Notes: a model not told the origin generated them from the sequence alone. Positions 47,320-60,918 are shown, counted from the first letter of the stretch. The stretch is 64,000 bases of DNA from Acestrorhynchus altus (GCA_034509495.1 CM067508.1:27710297-27774296), one strand, 5' to 3'. Numbers and translations are program-made.

Positions 47320-50300
47320 CTTAAAAGTTCTCCAACATTTTTAAAAATAAAGGTGCTTCAAATGGTTCTTTGAGTGATGCCACAGACAAACCATTTTTGG
47401 TTCCATAAAGAACCATGCTCATAATATAGAAATGTGAGGGTAAAGAACCTTTACATCACATGTAGCTTTGTAAGCATTTAAAAGGTTCTTCACTCTCCAC
47501 CTCTCTAAAAAGTGGTTCTTCTATTGCATTGCTCAAAGACCCATTTGTAGTGCTGTTTTAAGAGTGTTACTCACAATTTAAGTTCTGCATCTCTATTTGG
47601 TCAACAATACTGTGTTAACAGTTTATTCCTATCTGCAGGTAACCAGCAAAACCACCAAAACAGCTCTGATCTGTTGAGGCATGGACTCCATGAGACCTCT
47701 GGTGACCTGTGGTTTCTGGTACCAAGATATTAGCTGCAGATCCTTCAAGTCATGTTAAGTTGTGAAGTGGGACATCTATGGATCGTATCAATGAGCATTA
47801 GGTGCCCATGACCATGTTGCTGGTTCACCGGTTGGAAGTACGGTGACTTAAAGTCTGTTTTATTAACCCTCCTGTTATGTTCATCTGCAGAGCAATTACT
47901 GTAACCATCCAAAGTACAGTATTTTTCTTTTCATCAAATAAAATTAATTTATTCTATATTGAGAGTAATCAAAGTGTAATCCAAAAAAAACATTTGAAGT
48001 AAACATGGTTAAACATTTCCTCTGAACTACTAGTTTAATAGTTTTTACTGTATACTACATTTTCTTTCTTTCTGTCAGGTCAAGACTTTACATAATTCTA
48101 AAAGTAATTATTTATACTTTGTTTTTGCACTGAAATTGTACTCTTTTGGTTTATGTTCTGCTATTATTTTAGTTTCTTTTTTTTTAATATAAGTCTCCTT
48201 CATATTATTATAACTATAATAATAAACATGCTTTGGACTCAAAAGACCAAATAGGCCTGAACCTTTCCATATACCTTTTATTTCACAAGTTAAGTATACT
48301 TACAGTGTCTTGAAAAAGTATTCATACACCGTAAAGTGAAAAGAAAATGAGTACAGAGTACAGGGGGCTGAAATACAATATAAATGCACATGACAGGTTT
48401 ATTTAATGAAGATGATGAAAACTATATATTGTTATCTTTTCACTGAAAGTTAAATGAATAATATTCAAGGTATTGTTTAATTCTGGTTAGTCTCTGATTC
48501 GTGCATAAAAAGTGAAAGCATACTCATACTACTAAAAGTAGAATACAAATAGCACTTAAATAAGCTTTTTTTTGTAAGGATACTTAGATCTCATCCCTAG
48601 ATTGGTTCCACTGGAAGCAGATAATCAGTGTCGGTTGCTTCACCTCTCAGTGGTTTTTATGTAATGGCTGATGGTGTATTAATACTGTATGTATTTATAT
48701 AGATGCACTATTGTTGGCAGGTTATTACCCTGTGATTCATCCAGGGTTTACTGCTTTAAAATCTCACAGGTAGTGCTTGGATTCATTATCTAGCAAAGCA
48801 TGTTAACAAGTCTTCCCTTAGATAAACCCTATGAAAGTTCAAGGTCATGGACCTTGTTATGTTTGATTCACACAGATTTTTGCTGAAGTCCTTGATGGCT
48901 CTTGTTTGAGGACAGTGACGAGCAGCTTTTCTCTTTAAAGAGCTGCTGGTCTTATCTGGCCATCAGACTTTTATTAGTTGGTGTGGTTCTAAAAAAAACA
49001 GACTGCAAAAAAAACCTCTTTAATGTCTGATCAAATATCAAACTCGGTGACCTTCAGAAAATGATATTAGTGGCAGATTAAACTGCATCCCTTTATGTAC
49101 CACAAAACTCTGTCAATGATTATCAGAATTAGGACGAATTGTTAAAGGAATAGTTTCTGTCCGTGATCTGGCACATTTGGTAGCTTAGATTTGATTAGTC
49201 AGCACCACATTTCGGCCACTGATAGGTGGTTGGTCTGTGCTATAGTGAGAAATATGAGGCCATATCTCTACTGCTGGGTTTATGTTTACAGTGAGTGAAA
49301 TCCACTCCAGCACCATTACAGTTACATTTAGTAGAGCCATGGACATGTCCTTCATACAAGGCCATCCACTGCCCCATCCCCCTACCCGTACCTCCCCCCT
49401 GTCTGTAAGCTCCAGAAACAGCAGGCAGCCAATGGCAAAGGTTTTGTTTATTTCAGAATACTCTGTGTTGACTCAGAAAGAGCCACTCTGGATGGAGCAA
49501 CAGCCAGTAAATGATTAAGAGTTTGTTTTTAGATTGGATTGCAATTATAACTAAGTTGGCCTTCATCGAAGTCTGGGTGAATTTCTCTCCACAAAGAGGG
49601 CGCGCTGTTAAGTTGACTCATTTAGGTCACTTATGATGCCTCAAGAGTTCTATACAGAAGGCAACAGATTGATGGAGGTATGACTGAGATCCTGTTTACA
49701 CCTGGTCACTTCATATGCAGCCTCGTCTCAAGAGGAATTCATAGATAGATAGATAGATTAAATGAAAGTCAAAGTCAAATGCCATGCCTTCCTTCCGCAA
49801 CTAATCACTTTGCCCCACCCTGCCTTTAAAAGGCTTTTACTCACATGCCCCTTTGCTGCTTTACAGATACTGACATCTCGCTTTTCCATCCTTCCTCCCC
49901 TACTGCCAACAGTATGGTCCCGTTGGTCATCCAGGGGCTTGGCTCCACCCCTGCCTTCCATACTTGCCAGGACATGAGTGGGCCCACACCTTTCAAGACC
50001 TCGTCCAACTACGGGGCCAATACCTCATAATCTCATAAATATTAACCTTCAAATTGTACATCTTTGGTCAGAATAAAATGTTTCTGCAATGCTTCTGGTA
50101 GAACTAACATCACTTAAAACCATCAACTAAAAAAAAAAAAAAAACAAATATCAATGACAGCTGATGCCACTATTCTACATCAAATTGATGTCTGCCTTAG
50201 AGGTTGAATGTTGGTCAGCTGATGTCACAACCTACATTTAAACAGACAATAACATCTATCAATGCTAGGACTAGGAGGTAATAGCTTCAGGTGTCCATAC

Positions 50301-51328
50301 TGATGACAAAATGACATAACCCAGTTTTTTGGTTGTTAAAAGCAGCTTGGAGAGACAAATACGTTTATACTGCTTTGATACCGTCTGAAGAATTGTATCA
50401 TTTAAGAATCATTTTGGGTGCATTTCTCACTTGCATTTTCATGTGGCTTGGCTGCACTATCTTGATGTAATTCTACTCAGGATGGATGCAGTGAGCAGGT
50501 GTAAACAAATAAATATTTCTTTTTAAATGGTCAAAGTATTAATGGTTGTTCTCTATGAATGGAGACCTCTGATAATGCTTCACTTAACACCACACAGAGT
50601 ACAATGTTTATGAGTTATAGAAGCCTTTTTGCTCATGTTGGAGAATCAGAAATTCCAGGATTCCCGGTATCATTTATATGAACTATGTGAATGCTAATGT
50701 TGTTGAGTTAAGTCAATATTAAGCCCAAACTAACAAGACCAGAGGTTTTACATTTATTAAGGGTCTTAAGAGATATGAATTCTATCATTACTACAAAGTG
50801 CATAATGCTCTTGATCCAGGGTTACGCTGTGATGAACTGAATAAACATCTAACCAGATAATTGGGGAATGTTTAAACATTGCAAACATTATGATGATTTG
50901 ACTGCATTGAGTTCAATTTGTCTAGATGGGGTATCAAAGCCCAAACTGCCACACAGAGACAAATGGTGTTATCCACTATGCCACACTACCAGCTGTAGCA
51001 CAGCAGTGTACATTTGATGAATTCACTAATTATAAGGGTTTCTTTAGGACATACAGTATACAGGATTCATCTGCAGCAGAAAGGTTTTGAGCTTTCTTCA
51101 GACAGGGTGTATTTAACACTTAGCATGTGATAATACTTAGCAAATGTGCCACTGGGTTTGTGTGTGTATGAAGCATGTGGTGGGGAGCAGGCCTCCCTGG
51201 GCTGATATCTGTGTAGTAGGGATGGTGCTGCTATATCTCCACTGCTGTCAGCCAAAGTTTAGTTCTGATGGGGGAGACGCTGGGAGAGAGGCTATGGGGG
51301 AGGACTATTAGTCTTCATGGAGAGAGAG

Positions 51329-51342
51329 CTTAATTAATAACC
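51329..51342 (+). promoter_or_regulatory. HNF1-like site upstream of probable nr1h4 exon 1
   Basis: CTTAATTAATAACC matches 11 of 13 positions of the HNF1 palindrome GTTAATNATTAAC. It lies ~35-50 bp upstream of the putative first exon. HNF1-alpha control of Fxr is known in mouse liver; its use here is inference. Confidence 0.4.
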
Positions 51343-51378
51343 ACTGTCCCCTTTCCCCATGACCCCATCCGCTCACAG

Positions 51379-51485
51379 TCCTGCTTAGACTCCTAACAGA
51401 AGCACTTCAACACCGCTACCCAAAGGGTCTCGAAGCAGAGTGTATGAAGCAGATTGGGGACATCATCCAGAAGAGCAACGAGTCG
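51379..51485 (+). other. nr1h4: Probable nr1h4 5' (untranslated) exon
   Basis: Ends in a good donor GAGTCG|GTAAGG and is preceded by a C-rich stretch and gctcacag, so it may be either an internal exon or the end of a first exon whose start lies a little upstream. An ATG at 51444 opens a frame that would continue across the splice to 54319 and stop at 54367-54369, before the nr1h4 start. It could also belong to another, unrecognised transcript. Confidence 0.4.
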
Positions 51486-54318
51486 GTAAGGAAATATTGT
51501 TAATATGTTTCAGATATTTAATCGAAAAGCCAGCCACAGTTGCTTGCCAGTATTTTAAAGGGTTCTAGGCTGAAATGGCATCACAGATTCGGCAGTCTGT
51601 GATGGGAATACTGTTTTGAACCTTTGGGAAATTAAAAGGGGTTGAAAGGTGTGTTTGTGGTATTGAGTTATGTGGGAATTTCTCCCTTGTTGCTGAGATG
51701 TGACAGTGATTCAGTATTTTTGAGGTTTGGGGCCTGGAGGCACAGTATACAGAGCTGACAATGTGGCACTTTATGATGAACGGGTTTGGAATATAAGAGA
51801 AACAGCAGAGCTTTGAAGTAGCAAGTTTGGAAATTTCCAAGATAACATTTTTTAAAACAACTCTTTGCCAGAAATATTACGAGAAATATTTAAAAATGGG
51901 TGAAAAAGAGCAAAAAGCTATTAAGACAATATATAGAATTAAAATTCACTGTTCAGTGTTTTTGAGTTGTAAAAATAGAATTGCCTTAAATCCAATGAGT
52001 GAATTATAATTATAGTGATGTAAAAACTGTAGGTCCTTTAAAAACCCTAGTACAGTCTCTTGAAATGTAGAGGCTGTACAGTGTTGAGTTGCAAATTCCG
52101 TGAAAGTTTTTCAGTTTAGAAGATCAAGAAATCATTCAAAAAGTTTACATAAAATCTCAGTGTATTCCTTTTAAATGGAACCTAGTGACCGTATCTACCA
52201 CAGTGTGGTTTTGTGAAAATGATACCAGACATTTGTAGACGGAGTAGACAAATTTAAAATGTTTACTCACATTTGAACAAAATGGTTCTTGACATTAATA
52301 TCAAACATAGTGGTGGTTCTACACTCTCAGAAAAAAAGTTACCAATGTGGAACCTTCCAGGATACATCTTCAGTAGTTTAGTTATACTTAAAATGTGCTG
52401 TTATGTACTTAACTTATATTATTTTAGAAGTGCTACAATAATATAATCAAAATGATAGATTTTATTTATAATAATCCTAGATTTATTTAGTATTAGTAGT
52501 TATTAGTAGTTCTCCAGATTAATACAGTTTTAGATTATTAGTCCGAGCTGCATTAAAAGAACTTACATTATACTTCTAGTATGACTACTGTATCTAAATA
52601 TATCCAATCTAAATGTCTAATCCCAAGATGTAATTAGCAGACATATATACTTACTGTATATTTACTTATTGTTACTTACTGTATAGAGTGGTGACAATAA
52701 CATATGACAAGTTTACAGAACTTCAATAAACTTTTTTTTTATTATACTGCTTGCATTGACTCCATACATTCTGTCTTGGTTTTATGATTACATTTTAAGT
52801 AGGCTAGGTTTGGACTACAATTATGATCGTTTAAGGTACACAACTGGGTCTTCAGGGTACATTTCTATTATTTATACAACGGAGACCAAAAAATAGACCT
52901 GTACAGTGTCTTTTCTGAGACATACTTGTTTAAAAGTGAACATTGCTACCAGTAAATGCGTGCATTTAAAATTTCTTTTTTGGGCTTTTTTTGGCCCATA
53001 TTCATTACATTTAAAATGACATATTTCAAGCTTCTGTTTTGTTCTGAAACTTAAAATAATATATTCTAATAATGTGAGATTCTGGATCTTTGATTTTTGT
53101 GAACCAAAATAAAAAATGTTTCATGTCCCATATAATGAATATAGAATATGACAGTTTACCTTTTTGTATGAAAATGTGAGCATTATTTTTGGGACAAGCA
53201 TATGCTGAAGCACAATTACAAACCTCTTAAAAACAGATTTTAAAACAGGACTTATTGACAGACCAGGAAGGTCAGGTCAAAAGTTGTGTGGCCTTGACAT
53301 GCACTGTGTGAAAATGGCACATGAGCTGTACAATAAGCTGTCTGAGCATTGTTTGTTCATGGTGTCATTTAATTGCAGTAAAGCAGGAAGTGGGAGAGAT
53401 TTGAAACTCTATTATGATCTTTAGTGTTGACAACAAATGTTGGTTGTTAGATCTGAGGGAAAGGTCACTTAAGCTGAATTGTGATGGGTGCAGTCAAGTG
53501 TATGTACACTATGAAGCCATGCTGTATTTTAACAAGTGTTATGAATGTTGAGATTTTTGATTTCCATTGCAGAGCTTAAAAGTCACTGTAGTGTAGAAGT
53601 GTAGAAGTAAAATGTTTATACCAGGCCATGACTTTCCACTTCATCTTGGGGATTTTATGTTGAAGGACACAAAAACAAACAAATAAAATAAATAACTAGA
53701 AAAGTTATGCATCATAACAACTTATGCATCATAGGTTGTTCCCACTCTGAGGCCTTTGTTCTGTAGTTGCTGTGGCATCCCATTTGGTTTCCAGCTGTGC
53801 TGACCATGGGATTGTGGTAATGAGGACAATGAGCCCCAGGTGACCCCTAAAAGGAGCTCCCCAACCTCACACAAGAGAGGAACCCGAGGACTGAGGAAAG
53901 AGGCTGCAGGAGCGAGCATAGTCTGAGGATGGGTTTATATAAGGGGTAAAAACTAAATGCAAGTGCCTTTAGCCCCAAATGGGGCGTAGGATTTGTTTTT
54001 TGTTTATTTTTTTATTTATTTTTTGGTCATTTACAACAGTGTTGTGCACAAATGTGTGAATAAAACCTTTTTGATTCACTCCTCTCTGTGTTGGAGTGTA
54101 TTCTTGTGCCTGATCTTTAATGGGGCCCACATATTAGGTCCACATACAGTTTTAAGTGTTAAAATAAATTATTATTAAAACTCTTATTATTTAAAAATAT
54201 TTTTTCCACTAACAACATCTTCTTTCCCATCTCAATATGATTCCCACTGACCAAAACCACATCTAGAAATGAATTAGTAGAAATGCTCTACATTAATGAT
54301 ATATATTTTGCCTTTCAG

Positions 54319-54499
54319 GACTGGTCCAATTATTTCTGTTCTGCTCTGAACAATCAAACTTTAGTCTGAACTGGGCCCTAGGGTCAACACATACGCTTCT
54401 GGATGAATGAGTGGATGGGTCCTGATGTCAATGTGGTGGGACCGCTGCAGATCCCACCCAACGATGGGTTCTCCATGCCAGAGAGCTCACATTTCTTTG
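54319..54499 (+). CDS. nr1h4: nr1h4 exon with start codon
   Basis: Acceptor gcctttcag|GACTGG gives 84 bp of leader; CDS starts at 54403 with MNEWMGPDVNVVGPLQIPPN and reaches SSHFF. Donor TTTG|GTAAGG. The split Asp codon G|AT and phase 1 match the mammalian boundary before VLTEQ. The acceptor choice is inferred; another possible one is at about 54364. Confidence 0.75.
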
Positions 54500-56628
54500 G
54501 TAAGGATGGCCTTGTTTACAACCAACTTTCACAAATGCTGCAAATTTAAAATTAAAGGTACCTACATTTACATATACTTCCAATTTCATTGACAACTGAT
54601 CCACTTTACACAGACTGTAAACGGCTCTTTTTGATACAGTGTGTTGTTCTTTCCCGGGTGAGCGAACTCAAACCCTGTTCTGCTGCATGGAGAGCAGTGG
54701 TGTTATCCACTATGCTATACAACTGATCATGCACCAGGGATACATTTCTGTTCAATGAAATGTTCTGTGGTGATGAATTGAACACTGTCACATTCAGAAC
54801 CATTGGGTCTAGAAAACAGGATCCGTGAACCTGGAAAACCAATGGGCTTATCATCACATTTCATATCAGAGTGCTCCACGTCTGGATCGCCAGTGTACAA
54901 GTGACTTTGCTCATAAAGATCCAGCTACCTGTAATAGAGACACAGCAATGCATTGAGGTGACTGTCAGGTTAATAAGCAACTGTAGCAACCTTTGCTCCC
55001 CTTGGCACACTTAAGGCTGGATTTAAGGCATCATAGACCGGCTGGGGTTTGCAAAAGGTGTTTTTCAGCAGAAAGAAGCAGGGAGTCACTGTGATGATCT
55101 GAAAGAATGATCTTGGATCAGCCTTTGGGCCTGTGGCAGGTTATCGGTACCTGCTTTGGGTTCTGCTGAAATGTTCATGGGGCAGGACAAAACTTCAGGT
55201 TGGTGCTTTTGTTGTCGTCTGTAGGGTTGAAAGCAATCCTTGGGTTTGAAATGATTGAAGTGAGATGGGAACTCAGTGATATTAAAATACATAGCAGGTA
55301 CTTTGAATTGTTTAGAGAGTTCATTTCTGTGACTATTCTATTGTTATCTTGTTTTAAAAGGAGTTTGGTGTTCAGGCTGAGATGATAAAAGTGAGCCAAA
55401 GTGATCTTTGCCCTTTGTGCCCAGTAATAATATGTACCGTGAATAACTCAAAGAAAGACGTTGCTGTAGGATAAAGTATCAGCTGAAAGTGTGTGTGGTT
55501 AATTATTTCTGACTTTATTTGAGGGTGTGGTGGACTCCTGTTTCAGGTGCATCAAAATGTAACTAACTGGAAGTCAGTTTCAGACCAAGTGCTATCAGTA
55601 CAGTGTATACAGTACAGTGAGTACACCGTATACAGATACAATAATTGGACAGTGACAGTTTTCAGCAAAATACACGTCCGAGGACACTTTATCTATTGAG
55701 TCTGTTTTTCTTTTGTTTTTTAAACAAAAGATTCAACATGTTTCACAACATACATTTGGAGAGATTTTGAAGAGATAATGTAAGGAAGAGTTACAGTCAC
55801 ATTAAAATGTTATCCCACGAACACCTTTGACTTAAACAACAAATCAAAATTGATCCGTACAGTGTTTTTTACAACTGATGTTGTCACAGAGCAGCTTTAC
55901 AGAAATCAAAAATTAAAAGGTGTACAACACATGAAACAAAGTATAAAGACATAAACTCCCTGCAGACATTTGGGCATTTGATCTTCATTTTAACTATATT
56001 GAGAGATTGAGTTCATATAACTGAAAATAATTGAAGAAATATTTTAAAATAATGTGCAAAATGTAATGTAATGTAATTAAAATGTAATTAATAGAAATTC
56101 AATTTTCTTATGGGGAAACGTTAGGACACCATGTGCCCTAATAACTGGTAATTCCTCCTTTGACTGAAATAATGTCAATTAAATATGTCTCTGACATTGA
56201 CTCAAAGAAGGATTTTCCCTGTTTTCCCTGCAGATTTCTTTCACGGAATGTTATTTTTCAGCGTCAGCCCCCTCTGATACAATAAAAATTTCATAGCAGT
56301 TTCTATTATGGTGCTCTCTGGGACTTGCTCCATCACAGAAGGCCCAAACCCTGATACTTCCACCACCATGCTTTTCAGTTGGTATGAGATTGTTTGAAAT
56401 GTTTTCAGTCCCTTCCCAAACTCATATTCATCTACAACCTTCTTTGTGAAGGGCTCAGAGAGCTCTTTGGATCTGGTCATGGCGATCCCACTCAGCTCAA
56501 CAATTAAGAGCAAACCATACTAATGTCTGAGGTTTAAATAAGACATGTTTTCTCTCTAAATATGGTTTATTCATGTACTGAACCTGATTTTTAGTTGCAT
56601 TTTAAGTAGTATTAAATGTGGGGCCATC

Positions 56629-56692
<64 letters not shown>

Positions 56693-59600
56693 GAGATAGA
56701 GAGAGAGAAACTGACCATTCCAGAGACATCAGTATCACTGAATATGTTTGGGAGAACTTACGAGAACTTCTAAGAACGATGTAAAGGTTGGAGCTCTAAA
56801 TATTCAAACAGGATATTTGGTTTAATAGTCGAGGCATCTTGTTGTCTGGTAAAAAATTTATATTAAACCTTCATAACTTTCTTTTCCTTTTCATCAGTTT
56901 GATAATGCTAATTTACCCACCCATTATTCACTATGACTCCCTCCATCAGCTGTGATGCTCCTAACACTAGGAGGGTGCCCTGCATTTGAACTCACCAATC
57001 TCTTTTCAAACAGCATCACTGGGCAGCCAATGCAGGAAGTGCTGGAGTGATAGGGAAGAGTGCCATCTACTCCCCACAGTGAGCATGATCAATTTTGCTC
57101 TCTCAGGTTCCAGCTACTGATGGTGTAGCAGCATGACTCAGGATTCAAACTTGTGATTTTGAGCCATAGTGTGTACATAAAGAATACGTTGCCAGTTATC
57201 TCAAGATGTCTTCAGGTCTTGAGGAATCCTTGCCTTGATGGACCAGAACTGTTTTGTTGGCAGGAGGGGGATCTACACCATATTAGGCTTGACAAGTGGT
57301 TCTAATGTTATGGATGACTAGTGGATATCTATGTTTGCAGTTGCCTGAACCAAAACAACAGAAATCTGTTGAACAGCCTTGGTGAAAATGTATTGTTACA
57401 CTATCATAAAGGTTTCTGACTTGAATGTTTGGTTCTAGGCATAGCAGCACTTTTACATTATATGTTGGTTGAAAAGGTTTTAAATGTTCTTCACAAACAT
57501 GAGTCTTTACAGAATCATTGAGTGAAAATTGTAAAAGTGGTTCTTATATGTCAGTTTCCAAGAACCCTTTTTTGGGGACATTGATTAGAATGGGTTCTAG
57601 TGTTAGTGGTGTGACTGACAGATAGGCAGGCAAGTAACACTATTACTGTTTGTTGTAGTTTAGTTAATAGCTGCTTTGGTAAAGAGCCCATTAACTCCCT
57701 GACACGTGTAAACTGACAGCCTTGTCTCTCTCCTGCCATCCTCTCCTCCGCTTTCAGATATTCTGGCAGAGCACAGCAGCCCTCTGCTTCAGGATCAGGA
57801 GGTCCTACCCTTCACCAGTTATCACAGCATGCAGTACTCCACAGTGGAACCGTCCATGTCTTCTCCATCATACTACTCCTGCCAAAACTACTACCCCCAG
57901 TACAGCCCAGAGGAGTGGTACTCCCCATCCTCCATGCTGGAACTGAGAAAAGGCCCGCTGGAGGGGGCCTTCGACACAGAGATGGAGGAGCCATCCCCTA
58001 TTGTTCCCACTATGTATAAAAGATCCAGACACAGTGGCCATCCAGGCAGGGTCAAAGGGGAAGAACTGTGTGTGGTGTGTGGGGACAAAGCCTCGGGCTA
58101 CCACTACAATGCCCTCACATGTGAAGGATGTAAAGGTGAGGACCACAGGTTATGACATAAGTGGAGTTACTGTGTAATTTAATTTTGGGAGCTAGACCAT
58201 GCCTTAAACTCCTCCTACCATTCTCACTTCTCCCTCGCAACCTGCTCCACCCTGTTTCCTCCCTTTCGTGCATATCTTGCCCACAGAGGGGCTCGACTTC
58301 AGGTGCCAGTATCCAAGCTGCCCTGAACTCCATCCCAAGATCGCTAAGTTCACCTCCTAATGCCAGCTTCTCGAGCATGGTCCAGATAGCAAAGTTTTAG
58401 ATGGGCTTGTTTCATGATGGAAGAGATTAACATAGAAAATCTTGGAATATACATTCAGATTTCCAGATTCCAGATTTAATTAGGCTGCAGATAAAAGTAT
58501 AAAATGCTTTTGATATACTTATCCTGTGCTGCTTTAAAAATGAACTTACCTTAAGGGTTCTTTGGAGCGAAGCTCAAAGAAGATCCATTTTTTTTATTTA
58601 TGACAATAAAGTCTACCAGCAGGTTCTCCAGTATAGTGCCATTTATATTCAGAATGAAGCCTTGTTGCACTCTAAATGCATTGCAAAGAAAAATGTGAAA
58701 TGTTTACACGATTGTTAATTTTAATTATTATTTTTTTTGTATCAAATCGTTCACACCAAACACTAAGCAATTTTTCTGCATTCTGGAATTCTGCAGTTGT
58801 TTGGACCACAAAAGAGAACACAAGTGGGCAGAAAGTGTTCAGGTGGAACTGAAAAACAACGGAGAAGCAGGGCTTTAATTCACATTACTGTGGAGCTGTC
58901 TCTGAAAACAGCTTCAATCTGTAAGCAGAAACACTCCTAGTACTTCTGCAAGTTTAAGTTCCACTGTTAATCTTTCAATTCTCATTTCAGCAAGACACTG
59001 CAGATTTCTCTTTCTGAGAAGAGAATATCAACACTGTCTCAAATCACATTTGACTGCAAATGCTGCTATTAAACAACCCACTAAGTGCACTACACAGGGA
59101 GCGGGGACAGGGACAGGGCCTCACACAGTATTACCGTATTTTCCAGAATATAAGCCACACCCACAAAGTTTAAAAAAAAAAAACTGGAAAATAACATATA
59201 TAAGAAGAAAAAGCTGCACCTCATTGTAAGCCGCATGGTTTAAACCGTGGAAAAAAAAGTAGCAGCTTATAGTCAGGAAAATATGGTACATTAAATTTTA
59301 GATGTAACTCCACAGGTGAGGAAGAAACTCAGTAAGTTTTATAAAAAGTTGTAGCTGTGTTGCTGGCTGACTGGTGGAGAGAGCCGATGCCACCAGTGAA
59401 AAAATTGCAAATAATATTTTGATAATAGATGTTTTTCCTTAATGTTAGTTCATTAATGGGAGGCTTATGTTTGTAAGCAACATAATAAAGGATTATTCCA
59501 TGAACAGCACAAGGCTTAACTAACTTTAATTCAGAATTCAGTTTGTGTGTGTGTGCACAAATTTTAAACACAGCTCACACACTGGCGTGTTTTTTTATGT

Positions 59601-60918
59601 GACTGGTGCTGATGCATTTTGCTGATGAGGAAGTGTCTGCATTCACCTGTATTGCTACACTACTAAGTAAACTAAAAAGTCTGTCCCTATTTAGTACACT
59701 AACAATTAGGAAATAGGGCTCAATTTCAGTCACAGCTTATAATTACATATTGTTGAATTTTAAGACACACACACCTTTTACCCAAGATATTGTAGCAGAC
59801 AAATTCAAGAAGAAGCTTGACCTCCATCTTCCATTATTTACACCTGCTGTCATTAATATTAATTAATATTAACATACATAGAGGAAACATAAACATAATA
59901 TTTTATGTCTAGTTTATTAAATGACAAAATGAAAGTTTTATTATTCTATATGAAATAAAAATATTGAAATGACAATTGATTCTGAACTTGAAGGACTTTG
60001 TCTTGTCTGGCCTAAGTCTTCCTTATCTTACCAGATCCAACCCCGTGTATTACACTGAGACAGAAACAAAGAGTAATTCCAATGTACAGGAACCCTTCCC
60101 ACAAATTAGACCCCAAATGCTATATTACATCATGCCAGCATAATGTGTTTGACACGGTAACCTGGTCTCTCTAGCTCCAACGTAGTATATGACATATAAG
60201 CCTACGGACCAATTTTAGCTCTTTGGAAAATCATTGGGTGAATGACTGCAAGTGTAATTCCACCTGAGCATGGACAATGCCCAAAGGGCAGCTACCAGGC
60301 CGTGTGCTGTAAGTCCCAGTGGCTTGGCCAGGCTCGACGCTCCCTCACGCCCAGTCTAGGTTTGGTTCCCTCTCAGCTTTCTGCTGAATAATGATGCAGG
60401 GAACCAGAGCCTTGTGCCACCATGCAATGTTAATGTGTGTCATTGTGTTCATGGGCTCATGCTAGAATGTGTAATTACCTGTCCCCAAAGCATCTGCATC
60501 CAGGTGTCTGGAACTGGGGATGGAACTGGGGATGGAGTAGGGTCTGTGTTACACTGTCATGCATAACTCAAGGCATGACGCGCTAATGATCTAAAGGTAC
60601 GGCAGACTCTTCAAGGTCTAAAAGAGGTGGAACCCATTTGTCCTTTCAGTTTGTTATGAATTAATAGAACATGTATAGAAGAGAATACACAATGTTTCAC
60701 ATATCAACTGTATTTGAGTGTTTCATACAGAGATGGTCCACTGTGTAAGCTGACAGAATGTGCAATGTGTCTTGCAGGGTTCTTCAGAAGAAGTATAACC
60801 AAGAATGCTGTGTATAAGTGTAAGAGTGGGGGGAACTGTGAGATGGACATGTACATGCGCAGAAAGTGCCAAGAGTGCAGACTCCGGAAGTGCAAAGAGA
60901 AGGGCATGCTTGCAGAAT
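54403..60918 (+). CDS. nr1h4: nr1h4 bile-acid receptor FXR, 5' part (3 coding exons; ligand-binding domain outside window)
   Basis: Exons 54403-54499, 57758-58135 and 60778-60918 join in frame to 205 codons plus one base. FXR is a nuclear receptor that binds bile acids, pairs with RXR on IR-1 elements and controls bile-acid and lipid genes in liver and gut. Seen: an N-terminal domain rich in Ser/Tyr/Pro with PQYSPEEWYSPSSMLELR (compare mammalian QQPEEWYSPGIYELR); VKGEELCVVCGDKASGYHYN; zinc 1 cysteines C137, C140, C154, C157; P-box CEGCKG; zinc 2 cysteines C173, C179, C189, C192; and MYMRRKCQECRLRKCKEKGM. This DNA-binding domain is almost identical to mammalian FXR and excludes LXR. The start matches a short FXR N-terminal isoform type; an in-frame stop lies 24 bp upstream of the ATG. 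The hinge and ligand-binding exons should lie to the right. Confidence 0.95.
54640..54745 (-). mobile_element. tRNA-type SINE head, reverse
   Basis: The reverse complement has an A-box-like tagcatagtggataaca and a B-box-like gggtttgagttcgc about 40 bp apart, as in tRNA-derived promoters, but no cloverleaf acceptor stem. A partial relative (ggtgttatccactatgccac) lies at 50963-50985. Confidence 0.55.
55965..56170. repeat. Dispersed repeat, partner of 63605-63790
   Basis: gcatttgatcttcattttaa, ctatat(t)gagag, cgttaggacaccatgtgccc and ctggtaattcctcc recur at 63.6 kb in the same orientation. The stretch that follows (56170-56520) contains tctttggatctggtcatggc and an open minus frame MTRSKELSEPFTKKVVDEYE that may be a Tc1-like helix-turn-helix fragment. 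Confidence 0.65.
56631..56709. repeat. (GA)n microsatellite
   Basis: About 28 uninterrupted AG units, then broken GAGAGATA. In nr1h4 intron 1. Confidence 0.95.
57758..58135 (+). CDS. nr1h4: nr1h4 coding exon 2 (N-terminal domain, first zinc finger)
   Basis: Acceptor cgctttcag|ATATTC, donor TGTAAAG|GTGAGG, the usual split after the first zinc finger in NR1H genes. Encodes residues 34-158 ending LTCEGCK. Confidence 0.95.
58136..60777 (+). other. nr1h4 intron between coding exons 2 and 3
   Basis: 2642 bp. It includes an 'aagggttctttgga' type repeat near 58.55 kb and a palindromic MITE at 59132-59288; the rest is AT-rich without exon-like features. Confidence 0.65.
59132..59288. mobile_element. 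Palindromic MITE (taccgtattttcc ends)
   Basis: Left taccgtattttccagaatat with aagc; right gcttatagtcaggaaaatat with ggta. 157 bp. This end sequence is a familiar teleost foldback repeat. In nr1h4 intron 2. Confidence 0.75.
60778..60918 (+). CDS. nr1h4: nr1h4 coding exon 3 (second zinc finger)
   Basis: Acceptor tcttgcag|GGTTCT, donor GAAT|GTGAGT. Encodes FFRRSITKNAVYKCKSGGNC and EMDMYMRRKCQECRLRKCKE plus KGMLAE. Near-identical to mammalian FXR. Confidence 0.97.

Larger units (their letters stand above)
46500..51360. other. Intergenic region between slc17a8 and nr1h4
   Basis: No coding exon recognised. It includes a MITE (47037-47319), an 'aaagaacc' type dispersed repeat (47320-47570), T-rich sequence (48.0-48.6 kb), a short GATA tract (49741), a tRNA-type SINE fragment near 50.93 kb and otherwise unrecognised DNA. 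nr1h4 regulatory sequence probably occupies its right end. Confidence 0.6.
54500..57757 (+). other. nr1h4 intron between coding exons 1 and 2
   Basis: 3258 bp. It holds a reverse tRNA-type SINE fragment (54640-54745), a dispersed repeat (55850-55912), a long repeat shared with 63.6 kb (55970-56170), a degenerate transposon fragment (56150-56520), and a (GA)n tract (56631-56709). No exon signal found. Confidence 0.65.

Noticed and set aside
57812..58146. Minus-strand frames opposite nr1h4 exon 2
   Set aside because: Shadows of the real exon; the plus frame has the zinc-finger signature and splice sites.
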